Shown here piece after piece: positions 40,981-51,658 of a DNA stretch of 64,000 nucleotides. This stretch comes from Agriotes lineatus (Eukaryota; Arthropoda; Insecta; Coleoptera; Elateridae), in assembly GCA_940337035.1 (NCBI GenBank), contig CALNHX010005212.1, positions 47,438 to 111,437 on the forward strand, in the 5' to 3' direction. Under the pieces are notes generated by a model. That model ran no database searches and was not told where the DNA came from. It saw nothing but the letters and a program-made list of their open reading frames with translations. Every line of letters begins with the position of its first letter. The first letter of the stretch is position 1. The position numbers were made by a program, and so were the translations under genes.

Positions 40981-41649
40981 ATGGTTTTTACTCAAAGCCA
41001 AATAACTGATATCAAGAATAGTGCAAAAACGGTTGTAGAAGATTACTTTAAAAACCATGTGAAGCTGGATGACCTGGCGTTGAAAGTAGCAGAAATTGTA
41101 GTGAACAAGTTGGAAGATAAGTTTGAGAAGATATTAGAGAAATGCGACTTATTGCAAACACGTGTTGTGAGTCTTGAAAAAGAAAATGCGGAATTAACGA
41201 GCAAAATGGACAATTTAGAACAGTATTCACGGCGTAATAGTGTGCGAATGTTCGGTGTTAGGGAAGAGAATAATGAGGATGTGGAAAAAGTTGCTCTCAA
41301 CGTTATTAACAACCAATTAGGCATACAGCTATTGCCTGAATATATAGATCGGTGTCACCGTGTTGGTGCCCGGAAAACAGATGGGAAGGCAATACGTGGA
41401 ATTTTAATTAAATTCTCTACCTATCGGCATCGTGCGATGGTCTTCAACAATAAAAAAAAGCTGAAAGGATCGTCGATTGTGATTAAGGAAGATTTAACCA
41501 GGCAACGTATGGATATACTTAATGCAGCCAAAGAGCGGTTTGGATTCAAGAATGTGTGGTCGTCAGACGGTACTATCTACATCAACAGAGACGGGAATAA
41601 AATGTTAGTGCGATCCATGATAGAATTGGAAAAGTTATGTGGCGAATAG
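40981..41649 (+). CDS. LINE ORF1, coiled-coil RNA-binding protein
   Basis: This 222-aa ORF opens with ATG after a 110-nt leader. Residues 35-85 have heptads of a coiled coil (LEDKFEKILEKCDLLQTRV, then SLEKENAELTSKMDNLEQY), followed directly by the RRNSVRMFGV start of an RRM-like fold, as in L1-type ORF1 proteins, and a C-terminal domain (YIDRCHRVG, GILIKFSTYRHR, KGSSIVIKEDLT). Such proteins form trimers, coat the element RNA and act as nucleic-acid chaperones. There is no CCHC knuckle, unlike the jockey-type ORF1 in this window. The frame is fully open, and ORF2 begins 124 nt later. Confidence 0.87.
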   Translation: MVFTQSQITDIKNSAKTVVEDYFKNHVKLDDLALKVAEIVVNKLEDKFEKILEKCDLLQTRVVSLEKENAELTSKMDNLEQYSRRNSVRMFGVREENNEDVEKVALNVINNQLGIQLLPEYIDRCHRVGARKTDGKAIRGILIKFSTYRHRAMVFNNKKKLKGSSIVIKEDLTRQRMDILNAAKERFGFKNVWSSDGTIYINRDGNKMLVRSMIELEKLCGE

Positions 41650-41773
41650 GTGATTTATCTGTTCTGTTCTGGAAACGTGATTACTGGTATGCGGTATTAT
41701 TATTATCTTTTTAGTATGTAAACAAATATTAATTTTATTATCAAATATATACCACGGAACAACCATTATAGCT

Positions 41774-44668
41774 ATGTCTAAATTTGTAATGTTTATAAGT
41801 GATTATAAGATGAATTTAAATTTTGATTTCGATGAAAATAATAGTTACACTTCGAGTACAACTAGCTGCAATATAAAAAAATTCACCGAAATTCATAGTT
41901 CTCAAAATAATCAAATATCTATTTGCAATTTAAATATAAGAAGCATAAACAAAAATTTTGACCTTTTTTTGATATTTTTAGAATCTATTCAGGTACAGTT
42001 TGATATAATAATCCTCACGGAAACTTGGCAAATACAGATGGAGATTGATAAATATACTTTAAGTGGGTATAATCATTACTATAATTATGGTTTAATTAAT
42101 CAAAATGATGGGGTACTTATCTATGTTAAGAGTGATATTAAACATTATATACAAAAAATTGAAACTCCATCTGGTTATTCCTTTCTTCGAATTGATTATG
42201 AAAGAAATGGAGTGCTTTGTGGCGTGTCAGCTATCTATCGACCACCATCAACTAATCCGGAGGACTTTTTGCAGGATCTGAGAAGTGTTCTGCAGAAAAG
42301 TATAAGTCAAATTGAGGTATTTGCTGGGGATATAAATATAAATATCCTTGAAAATACTAATATTGTAACCAGCGAATATCTGCAGCTGCTTCTTGAGTTT
42401 GGGTTCACTACGTATTTAAGAAAACCAACTAGGATATATAAGGGGGCCGAAACATGTATAGACCATTTTTTTATAAAACATCATCGATCATCTACAATAA
42501 ATATGGTTCATATGATAATAATTGAAACGGAAATAACTGATCACTATTCAACTGCTTTAATAATGAAACTTGGGAACGATAATGATAAAAAAACGAGCAA
42601 TACTAGCAATAATAATAAATTGTTGTGTACCAAAATTGATTATAAGAAATTAAAGGGTCTATTAACCACTGAAAATTGGGATGACATTTTAAGTGTAAAT
42701 GATACAGAAACATGTGCTACAGTCTTAGTTAATAAGTTAAAATATTATATATCTTTATCAAAAAATACTAATACTATTACTTCCAAGCAACGAAAAATCA
42801 AACCCTGGATGACGAATGGGATATTAAGATCTATTAGAAACAGAGATAAACTAGGTAAAATAGCTAAAACTAACCCTCAAAATCTAGAAATACATCTACA
42901 GTATACTAGATATAGGAATTTCTTAAATAAGTTAATTAAAAGTACTAAAGAAAATTTTTATAAGGCAAAACTGAATGAGGTAAGAGGGGATATTAAAAAA
43001 ACTTGGAAGTTAATAAATGAAATAACTAACACAACTGCAAAAATAGATGAAGTTTATAATCTGAAGAATGAAGATGGTGTTGAAATTAGTAATAAGAAAG
43101 AAAAAGCGGATTATTTTAATAAATTTTTTCAGGATGCAACAATAAAAATGGCTAATGACATTAGAATTAATGACAACCATGAACTCTCATATTCTACTAA
43201 TAATAATTCAATCTTTTTGAACCCTGTCGATGAAACTGAAATCAGTAATCAAATAAAAATACTAAAAAATTCGGGTGCTGCAGGCATAGATGGTATTTCT
43301 AATAATACATTGAAGAATATTAATCAGTACGTAGTGAAGCCACTAACTCATATTACCAATCTTAGCCTCCAAAATGGCATTTTTCCTGATATTTTTAAAA
43401 CAAGTTTAATTACACCTATTTTTAAAGCGGGAGATAAATCTAATGTATCTAATTATCGTCCAATCTCAATTTTAAGTAGTATTGGTAAAGTCATTGAAAA
43501 ATGCATTAAAAACAGAATCATGGGTTTTCTTAATAAACATAAACTACTGGCAAGTACTCAATTTGGTTTTCAGGAAAGTAAAAGTACACAAGATGCGATA
43601 AATGAACTCACAACAAACTTAATTGGTGCTATTGATGATAATAAAAAAGCAATTGCAGTTTTCTTGGATCTTGCAAAGGCCTTCGATACTGTGTGTCACT
43701 CCACACTCGACTCTAAATTGGAGAGAATTGGAATTAGAGGAAATGCTAAAAAACTAATTGAGAGCTACTTATCAAATCGTAAACAAATTGTATCCCTAAA
43801 TGGCACTCTTAGTGAGGAATTAAAAGTGAAAGTAGGAGTACCTCAAGGCTCAGTATTAGGACCGATACTTTTTCTTATTTATATTAATGAATTTGTAAAT
43901 CTAAATGTCAAGGGAAAAATAATATCTTTTGCGGATGATACCGCAGTCATTTTTGCTGCAGAGAGTTGGAGTGATCTCAGGAAGAGGGTTGAAGGTGGAA
44001 TGTCGTTGATTAAGCATAAACTTGATATAGACTCTTTATCACTTAATTTATCAAAAACAAAATTTATTCAGTTTTCTTTGGCACAATCACATATTCCGGA
44101 ATTTATAGATATTAACATACACACCTTAAATTGTCTGAAAATAAATAAAAGAAATTGCAGTTGCAAGCTTAAGATTAAGTCGACTAAAAACATTAAATAC
44201 CTCGGAATCCACATTGATTCTAATCTTAAATGGAATGTTCAAATTGAACAATTAATAATAAGAATCAGGAAAACGATATATAAATTCAAGATGCTTGCAA
44301 ATATCATGAAGATTGATGCATTGAAAACAGTTTATTATGCCCTAACACAATCAATCTTAGAATATGGAATAACTGGATGGGGTGGTGTGGCAGATTGCTT
44401 TTTGAGACCTCTGGAAATCCTTCAAAAATATATAATTAAAATTATATATAAAAAGGATTGGAGATATCCTACAGAACAGTTATTTAACGAAACTAAATTA
44501 CTCAATATTCGAAAACTATATGTAAAAAATATCCTGAACTATGCATACAAAAATTATCATCAATATTTAACACCCTTTCACGGGTATGTCACTAGGAAAA
44601 AAGACAATCTCTCAGTCCCAAAAATGACAAAATCCATATCTCAGAAACATAAGTTTTTTGGCACCTAG
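41774..44668 (+). pseudogene. LINE ORF2, endonuclease and reverse transcriptase, open for 964 codons then frameshifted
   Basis: Codon 1 may be 41774 or the ATG at 41810. Residues about 55-265 are an APE-type endonuclease: NLNIRSINKNFD, ILTETW, SAIYRPPSTN, AGDININIL and ITDHYS. The reverse transcriptase spans about 490-790: GAAGIDGISN, NYRPISILSSIGKVIEK, STQFGFQ, VFLDLAKAFDTV, VPQGSVLGPILF, SFADDTAVIF (catalytic DD at about 720) and KYLGIHID. At 44660 a run of T appears to have lost or gained one base: the open frame ends at 44668, while the adjacent frame continues with LYNLIPEDIKK and similar sequence to about 44800. So only the last 45 or so residues are lost. All catalytic motifs are present. 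It would nick target DNA and copy the element RNA there. Confidence 0.88.
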
Positions 44669-44921
44669 ACTATATAACTTAATTCCCGAAGACATAAAAA
44701 AGTGTAAAGTATTGAACCTATTCAAATTCAAAATTAAATCATGGCTTCAAAATACAGAATTGGATTATTATGCGTCTGTGGTCAGAATTCCTGTTTAGAG
44801 GCTTCTTCTTCATTAATTATTATTAGCGGTGTAGGTACACATTCTATTTAATCTAATTTAATTTAATATAACAAGAGTGTAAATATATATAGAATAGTAT
44901 TTTATTAATTATACTCGAATG

Positions 44922-45020
44922 TGCCACGCACGAGCTTCGGCTTTTGTGGCATTTCCTGCTGTATGGAATATGTAAAATGAACTAATTAGAGTGGAAATAA
45001 AAATACAAATACAAATACAA
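44922..45020 (+). other. LINE 3' stem-loop and AAATAC tail
   Basis: TGCCAC (44922-44927) pairs with GTGGCA (44946-44951), and within it GAGC-TTCG-GCTT can form a tight tetraloop stem. Three AAATAC units follow at 45001-45018. In several LINE clades the 3' hairpin is what the reverse transcriptase recognises. Confidence 0.6.
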
Positions 45021-45560
45021 TAATCACTTTAAGAAGTTTTGGCGGAGTTAGAGCGAATGCAAGTAGATGTTTACTTCCTTTGTCCAAAAGATGAATGAAG
45101 TATTGTAATCGTGAAAAAAGCACTCTCCGATATTTCTTCAAATCTTCGCGTTTCAAGGCCTCTAAATGGTGAAAAATAGGTTTTCTCAATTCCATCTCTC
45201 TATCTATCTGTATGCTTGTTGACGTTATAGCTCAAAAGCGATTTGTTGGAGGTAGTCGACCTGGCTCGAAAGCGAATATACTTTAGGGCAAATATAGACA
45301 GGGTGATCACCTTAAAAAAATTAATTTGTCTATTTTTGCTTTAACTCAACTTAGTTAAATGAAAGCAATATTTTGCACACAGCTCAGGTTTATTTCTTAA
45401 CGAAAAAGGGCATATTTTAGATCCAGCGTATACAAGGCAAACACCTTAGAACATTTATAATTTTTTCCTTTCATATTTTTAGATTTTTTTTTTCAAAACT
45501 TCAATTTGTGAGGAAAGTTCGGAGTAGCCCTTTATAGAATTGAGGAACAAAACAACAAAA

Positions 45561-45900
45561 GTGATCCTTTTTTATTCTGTAAGAAAAGTTTGTAGGTATA
45601 TGTTAAGTAGAGAAACCGCAAAGGATCTATATTTGGAATTATCATGCATATGGGCCTAAGAGTTAGAAAAATCGCATCAGTTGTGAGGTAGATTGAATTA
45701 TATTAAACTATTCAGTATTTTTTATTTTTGAAACTTTATAGTTCATCACAGCCTTTCACTTTTTTGCAAAATACAGCTATCAGGTATAGATGGCACTGTA
45801 GTGTTTCACAAAGTGAAGTCAGCAACGGCCTCATGAAATTTTCAACATTCTATTGGAACATCTAGCGTAAAATTATATAAAAATGCTCAGAAATATGGCA
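45561..45900 (+). pseudogene. Remnant of Harbinger transposase exons 2-3
   Basis: This stretch aligns with 37750-38117 of the intact copy (GTTAAGTAGAGAAACCGCAA; TTTCACAAAGTGAAGTCAGC) but has indels and stops. It ends at a GGCAG that joins directly to the start region of the Myb gene. The preceding 45085-45555 has no match to the first copy, contains the phrase GACAGGGTGATCACC, and may be a further insertion or a diverged intron. Confidence 0.8.
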
Positions 45901-46100
45901 GTGATCTTTGTGGAGCGTTTTCCTCTGATTTTTATCTTCGGCCATTACTTCAAAAAATTTTACCACCTTACTACTTTTGATCTTTAAAAATCTCCGCAAT
46001 AAATAAGAACACACTTTAATTTAATTTAATTTTGAAATACACAATTACATTTTAAACGTCAACTGTCAAACCGTTGTCAAAATCAGTAAATTTCTCAACA
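45897..46100 (-). pseudogene. Remnant of the Harbinger Myb gene, 5' end only
   Basis: GTGATCTTTGTGGAGCG and CGGCCATTACTT align with 40021-40080, the start region of the Myb/MADF gene of the intact copy, including the position of the start codon. Everything 3' of that point was lost in the internal deletion. The following 46040-46301 is the Harbinger right end. Confidence 0.78.
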
Positions 46101-46301
46101 ATGAAGTAAGCTGCAGGTATACTATTCGTTCTAAAATCAAAAGCTTATAGCTCTGAAAAAGCGTTGAAGGCCGATGCTTAACGATGATGCTTACAAAATA
46201 ACATGTTTGTCCAAATCGTACGCAACATCGTAATTGAAGCTCCGAACGATTATAGTTAACCAACGAATCGTACCATAACGATTTTTTATAAAATAGACCC
46301 C

Positions 46302-49146
46302 TAAGCGTGCCATCGCTAACAGGTGCTCAATAACTGGCTAAGAATTGACTGCAGTGGTTATAGCGCTTGTAGTACTATATTTTGAAATCATTTAACCATC
46401 TATCTCTACTATATCAAATTTTTCTGCATCCAAAAATTCAAGTTCAATAGTTTAGTATTCAAGTATGTTAAAACGTATGAAAAGCAAGTTTTGCAGCAAA
46501 TATTAACTACAGAAATTGTTATTGTACTACTATCATAGCTTAGTGGCGACCAAACTATAATAATTGTAGCCAGAGTAAGCGTGCCATCACTAACAGGTAC
46601 CAATAACTGGCTAAGAATTGACTGCAGCGGTTATAGCCTTTGTAGTAGTATGTTTTGATATCATTTAAATATATATCACTACTATATCAAATTTGTCTGC
46701 ATCCAAATAATTCAAGTTCAATAGTTTAGCATTCAAGTACGTTTAAACGTCTGAAAAGTACGTTTTGCAGCAAATATTAACTATAGAAATTGTTATTGCA
46801 CTACCATCATAGCTGAGTGGCGACCAAAATATAATATTTCTAGCCAGAGTAGGCGCGCCATCACTAGCAGGAGCTCGATAACTGGCTAAGAATTTACTGC
46901 AATGGTTATAGTCGTCGTAGTGGTATATTTTGAAATCATTTAACCATATATTACTACTATATAGAACTATTCTGCATCATAAAAATTCGAATTCTGTAAT
47001 TTAGGATTCAATTACGTTAAAACATCCGAAAAGCACGTTTTTCAACAAATATTAACTACAGAAAATGTTACTGTACTACTATGGTATATAAAATATAATA
47101 ATTGTAGCCGAACTAAGTGTACCATCACCAAGAGGTGCTCCATAACTGTTGAAGAATTTACTGCAGTGGTTATAGCCCTTGTAGTAGTATATTTGTGAAT
47201 CATTTAACTATCTATCACTACTATATGAAATTTTCCTGCATCATAAAAATTCAAATTTTATAGTTTAATCAAGTACGTTAAAACATCCAGAAAGCACGTT
47301 TTCAACAAATATTAACTACATAAAACGTTACTGTACTACTATCATAGCTGAGTGGCGACCAAAATATAATAATTGTAGCTAGACTAAGCGTACCATTACT
47401 AACAGGTGCTCGATAACTGGCTAAGAATTCAGTACAGTGGTTATAGCACTTGAAATGGTATATTTGGAAATCATTTAACCATATATCACTACTACATCAA
47501 ATTTTTCTGCATCCAAAAAGTTCAAGTTTAATAGTTTAGTATCCAAGTACGTTAAAACTTCTGAAACGCACGTTTTGCAGAAAATATTAACTACAGAAAA
47601 TGTTATTGCACTACTATAATAGTTAAGTGGCGACCTAAATATAATAATTGTAACCCGACTAGGCGTGTCATCACTAACAGGTGCTCAATAACTGGCTAAG
47701 AATTGACTGCAGTGGTTATAACCCTTCTAGTAGTATATTTTGTTATCATTTAATTATGTATCACTACTATATCAAATTCGTCTGAATCCAAAAATTCAAT
47801 TTCAATAGTTGGTATTCAAGTACGTTAAAACGTCTGAAAAGTACGTTTTGCAGCAAATATTAACTACAGAAATTGTTATTGTACTACTTTCATAGCATAG
47901 TTGCGACCACAATATAATAATTGTAGCTAGGCTAAGCGTGCCATCACTAACAGGTGCTCGATAACCGGGTAAGATTTCATTGCAGTGGTTAAACCCCTTG
48001 TAGTGGTATATTTGGGTATCACTTAACCATATATCACTACTATATCAAATCTTTCTGCATCCAAAAATTTCAAGTTGAATAGTTTAAAATTCAAGTACAT
48101 TCAAACGTCTTAAAAGCAGGTTTAGCAGCAAACATTAACTACAGAAAATGTTATTGCACTACTATAATAGCTAAGTGGCGACCTAAATATAATAATTGTA
48201 GCCAGACTAAGCTTGCCATCACTAACAGGTGCTCAGTAACTGTCTAAGAATTCAGTGCAGTGGTTATAGCCTTTGTAGTAGTATATATGGAAATCAATTA
48301 ACCTTATAACAATACTATATCAAATTTGTCCGCATACAAGAAAATTAAGTTGAATGGTTTAGAATTCAAGTACGTTAAATGCCTGAAAAGCATCTTTAAT
48401 ACCAAATATTAACTACAGAAGATGTTATTGTACTACTATAATAGCTTACTGTCGTCAAAATATAATAATTGTAGCCAGACTAAGCGTGCCAATACTGACA
48501 GGTGCCCGATAACTGGCTAAGAACTCACTAAAGTGGTTATAGTGATTGTAGTGGTATATTTGAAAATCAGTTAACCATTGATCACTACTATATAAAATTT
48601 TTCTTTATCATAAAAATTCAAATTCTGTAATTTAGTATTCAAGTACGTTAAAACATCCGAAAAGCATGTTTTCAACAAATATTAACTACTGAAAATGTTG
48701 CTGCACTACTATCATAGCTTAGTGGCGACCAAAATATAATAATTGTAGCCAGGATAAGCGTGCCATCACTAACAGGTGCTCGATAACCGGGTAAGATTTC
48801 ACTGCAGTGGTTAAACCCCTTGTAGTAGTATATTTGGGAATCACTTAACCATATATCACTACTATATCAAATCTTTCTGCATCCAAAAATTTCAAGTTGA
48901 ATAGTTTAAAATTCAAGTACATTCAAACGTCTTAAAAGCAGGTTTAGCAGCAAACATTAACTACAGAAGATGTTATTGCACTACTATAATAGCTAAGGGG
49001 CGACCAAAATATAATGATTGTAGCCAGACTAATCGTGCCATCACTAACAGGTGCTCAATAACTGGCTAAGAATTGAGTGCAGTGGCTATAGTCCTTGTAG
49101 TAGTATATTCTGAAATTATTTGACCATATATAACGACTATATCAAA
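46302..49146 (-). repeat. Satellite array, segment 4 (reverse orientation)
   Basis: About ten monomers on the minus strand (GGTGCTCAATAACTGGCTAAGAATTGACTGCAG, read as GGTGCTCAATAACTGGC plus TAAGAATTGACTGCAG). They are more diverged from each other than monomers in the forward 27-33 kb part, with many private changes, as expected at the edge of an array where unequal exchange is rare. A copy of about 550 bp is repeated inside (47940-48140 against 48760-48960). The array ends at 49146. Confidence 0.95.
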
Positions 49147-49288
49147 CAAACAAAAGGTGTTCGTACGGTATCGGCGGTTCTACTATCCGGTGGATTGTAA
49201 CATTTGTATCACTATCATATACAGCTATTTCTTTGCAAATAAAGTTGCTATTTTTATTTTCAAAACCTTGAATATCTATAAATTTCAT
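49147..49288 (-). pseudogene. Truncated ORF cut by the satellite boundary
   Basis: Begins with ATG at 49288, 50 nt downstream of the end of the capsid gene and on the same strand. About 46 codons are open (KFIDIQGFENKN, KEIAVYD), then the frame runs into satellite sequence. Its opening resembles a family of insect ORFs of unknown function with an 'IDIQGF...KE' start; this is from memory and uncertain. The important point is that the array boundary lies inside a gene. Confidence 0.5.
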
Positions 49289-49338
49289 CGCTAATGTTGT
49301 CGAAAGAACAATCAATCTACAACTAGTCGAACTAGTAT

Positions 49339-50577
49339 TTAGCTAACTATTTTTATGTCACTGGTAAAAGGATTATATTTCACTTTTCGATCGAATAAAA
49401 TCAATTTGTAGGCTGAAGTGTTTTTCGGTATATCAGTATTGGTTTCGAATTCAAGTCGAATATCTACAGCACCGCCTTTTAATGATTCATGTTGTCTAGA
49501 ACAATCTATTACGACTAGTGGAGCTATACTTTTAAATTGTGCAGGCGTAAGAACAGGCTAATTGTCATGTTCGTAGTAAGATGATTGAAAACCTGCAAAC
49601 ATTTCATACAGTTGCGCATATCGATTGCTGTCAAATTCCAGATTTAAATTATCATAGGGATATCTTTCGGAATTGAAGTAAAGTGTAATATTTCTTAAAT
49701 CGCAAGAATCAAATTGAGCCATATTTTTAACAGTTTTATTTTTTCGGTCTGTTTGGAAGCCTACAATAATGTGACGTGGAGTTTCTACTTGACTAACATT
49801 TTTTATAGTGTGTCGTTTTGTCTGTTGTAATGCAGGATACTCGTGCAATTCCCAACTTCTAAAATTGATTTACAACTGACTACTTTGCTCAATGTATTTT
49901 AATCATTTTAAACGATTTACATCGGCCACCGAAATGTGTGGTACTCTCCAATACACTTTTGTTAATTCTACTTTAAGTTTTTCATCGACCGTATTAATAA
50001 CAGCATTTAAATCTTGATTGCTTCTAATAAGTAGGTACTAATTCTTGTCGAACGTTTAGTAAAATTTTTCTAAAGTCTTCAAAAACTCCCATCAACATTT
50101 CGCAGGGGACAAATATCTGAAAATTACCTTTGGAATCGACCAATCCGTCAATAGAAGTTTTGGTAGGCGTCCAACCTGCATTCTCCAAACGAATACTTGA
50201 TTCGAATTATATGACACGTAGGCTTTCATAGTTGCAGTTATACAGACATTTCTTACACGATCAACCACCACACCATTAAGTTCATATCTAATTTCATCTA
50301 GTAGGTGAGATATGCCTAAATTTGCAAATTATCCCGTTGCAGTAGCTTTACTATCTGCATCCTTCAACAATTTACCTTCGAAACATATAACACTGTTGCA
50401 CGGTAAAGTGTACACATCTTGATGTAAAATAGGTATTCGTATTTCATCGTTATTATTAAATGTTGTAGAAGAATAGGGTTGATGCGTATGTTTCTCCGAA
50501 TAGACAATCGAGTTATCTTGAAAAGCTGTTTCAGTAACGTTTAGTATTTCAGAAGTCGTCATTTTTATTTGACGCAA
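49339..50577 (-). pseudogene. Major capsid protein (double jelly-roll, hexon-like), degraded
   Basis: A gene of about 410 codons read in pieces. The first 82 codons are open (SEKHTHQPYSSTTF, NDEIRIPIL, SVICFEGKL; start at 50577 or at the inner ATG 50562). The middle (50328-49860) keeps recognisable stretches in more than one frame, so at least three frame breaks or stops have accumulated. The last third is open again at 49848-49558 (NVSQVETPRHIIVGFQ, RNITLYFNSERYPYDNLNL), with a stop at about 49558 and a coherent tail to the TAA at 49339-49341. These motifs match major capsid proteins of Polintons/adintoviruses, which form the icosahedral shell. This copy cannot give a full product. Confidence 0.85.
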
Positions 50578-50639
50578 GACAAGCGCTCTTAATATTACAG
50601 AGTATTAAAATTTTTCGAATATTAACAGTAAAATTTAAT

Positions 50640-50846
50640 TTAATAACAGTCCAGATGTTTTTTCTTTTTGACTTCCCCCTCGCCGGCACTTCTAGCAGTT
50701 AGCTTCAAACCTAAAGATTTTAGAAACAGTTTATTACCAGATGTTAATCTATCGACTGCAGGCAGCCTACTAATGTTCGAAACAAACTGATCATCTCTAA
50801 TATATGTTTGCTGCGGCTGCTGCTGAGAGTTGCATCTAACCACCAT
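50640..50846 (-). CDS. Small basic protein of the Polinton module
   Basis: 68 aa, start ATG at 50846 overlapping the end of the penton gene by 11 nt, between penton and major capsid genes. It has a Gln-rich N terminus, a central NKLFLKSLGLKL helix and a Lys/Arg-rich tail (VKKKKHLDCY). By size, charge and place it may be a core or cement protein; no family is identified with certainty. The frame is open. Confidence 0.55.
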   Translation of the reverse strand: MVVRCNSQQQPQQTYIRDDQFVSNISRLPAVDRLTSGNKLFLKSLGLKLTARSAGEGEVKKKKHLDCY

Positions 50847-51498
50847 TTTGTTTCTTGAGATGCAACCTTACCGTGATGGTTTCTCCGCAGAAATTTACCA
50901 ATTTACCGTTTTGATCCGTTATTTGTATAACAATGTTATCAATAATTCTCGTATTGATTGGTAGATATATAACGTTAGAGGGATTTTCTACAATCTTAAA
51001 TCCTGGCGGATCTGTAAGGAAAAATTGATGAACTCTGTGTACAGAATTGCTGTTGTGATAAGTACCAGTTACGATATTGCAATCAATACATATAGTATTA
51101 ACTTTAAATATATCTACAGGATTATCGGAAATATATCTACCATAAGCTTTCAATTTCTTAGGTTTGAAACCTAATAACTGTCCAATACTATCTTTAGCAG
51201 TAAAATCGATTGCTAAGGATGATTTAATTTCACTCCTGAGCGTGTTATTATTAGGCTTAATATGTAGCACAGGTTGTGCTTGGTGCTGCACAATATTTTT
51301 TTCTAGTACATCATTAGCACTACCCGCTTGAGGAGAGGGTGGCTTAGACTTTGTTACACCTATACTCAGCTCATGTCTAATATATTGACTTATATCGGCA
51401 ACTTCATATGAACCGTGAGGTATTTCAATTACAGCTTGTTTACCATCAATATCAGTAGAATGAAATTTATTACTACTGAGCTGTGAGAACAGATTCAT
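50836..51498 (-). CDS. Penton-like minor capsid protein (single jelly-roll)
   Basis: 220 aa, fully open. It is beta-rich after residue 100: IGQLLGFKPKKL, CNIVTGTYHNSNSVH, DPPGFKIVENPSNVIYLPIN, IVIQITDQNGKLVNF and GETITVRLHL at the end. These motifs are characteristic of the penton (minor capsid) protein of Polintons/adintoviruses, which closes the fivefold corners of the shell. It lies directly upstream of the small basic and major capsid genes on the same strand. That it remains open beside a ruined capsid gene may be chance or may reflect a slower decay. Confidence 0.82.
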   Translation of the reverse strand: MNLFSQLSSNKFHSTDIDGKQAVIEIPHGSYEVADISQYIRHELSIGVTKSKPPSPQAGSANDVLEKNIVQHQAQPVLHIKPNNNTLRSEIKSSLAIDFTAKDSIGQLLGFKPKKLKAYGRYISDNPVDIFKVNTICIDCNIVTGTYHNSNSVHRVHQFFLTDPPGFKIVENPSNVIYLPINTRIIDNIVIQITDQNGKLVNFCGETITVRLHLKKQNGG

Positions 51499-51658
51499 TT
51501 CCAGACAAGGTAAACGTCCAGGACATGTTTAATAGTAGACGGTTTAACTAGAACTGAAACAAAACATCTGGAGACCTATAATTTTAATTACATTCTTATC
51601 AGCCTACGACTCTCCTCCTCCTCCTCTAAGAATCTTACTGGAAATAAAACAACTTTTG

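Larger units (their letters stand above)
40871..45020 (+). mobile_element. Non-LTR retrotransposon (CR1/L2-like), nearly intact
   Basis: About 4.15 kb inserted in the second Harbinger copy; the host sequence stops after ATGGTTAGAC (40870) and resumes at TAATCACTTT (45021). It has an L1-ORF1p-like first ORF, an endonuclease-RT second ORF, a 3' stem-loop, and a tail of three AAATAC units instead of poly(A). No clear target duplication is seen. The RT and the simple-repeat tail point to the CR1/L2 part of the LINE tree; the exact clade needs a phylogeny. Confidence 0.88.
40597..46301 (+). mobile_element. Second Harbinger copy, internally deleted and split by a LINE
   Basis: The left end (GGGGCCTATTTTATAA at 40597) and the right end (AAAATAGACCCC to 46301) match the TIRs of the copy at 37285, and TAA flanks both sides (40594-40596, 46302-46304). 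The left 270 bp align with the first copy through the start of exon 1. A LINE then occupies 40871-45020. From 45021 the homology resumes (AAGAAGTTTTGGCGGAG against AGAAGTTTTGGAGGAAC), then comes about 470 bp without a match, then transposase exon 2-3 sequence, then a jump to the Myb gene start. It is a non-autonomous, decayed relative. Confidence 0.9.

Noticed and set aside
46409..46603. Minus-strand 64-codon ORF as a gene
   Set aside because: It is the reversed satellite monomer.
1..49146. CRISPR-like array
   Set aside because: The repeat is a continuous 275-bp eukaryotic satellite without unique spacers, and no cas genes or prokaryotic context exist.
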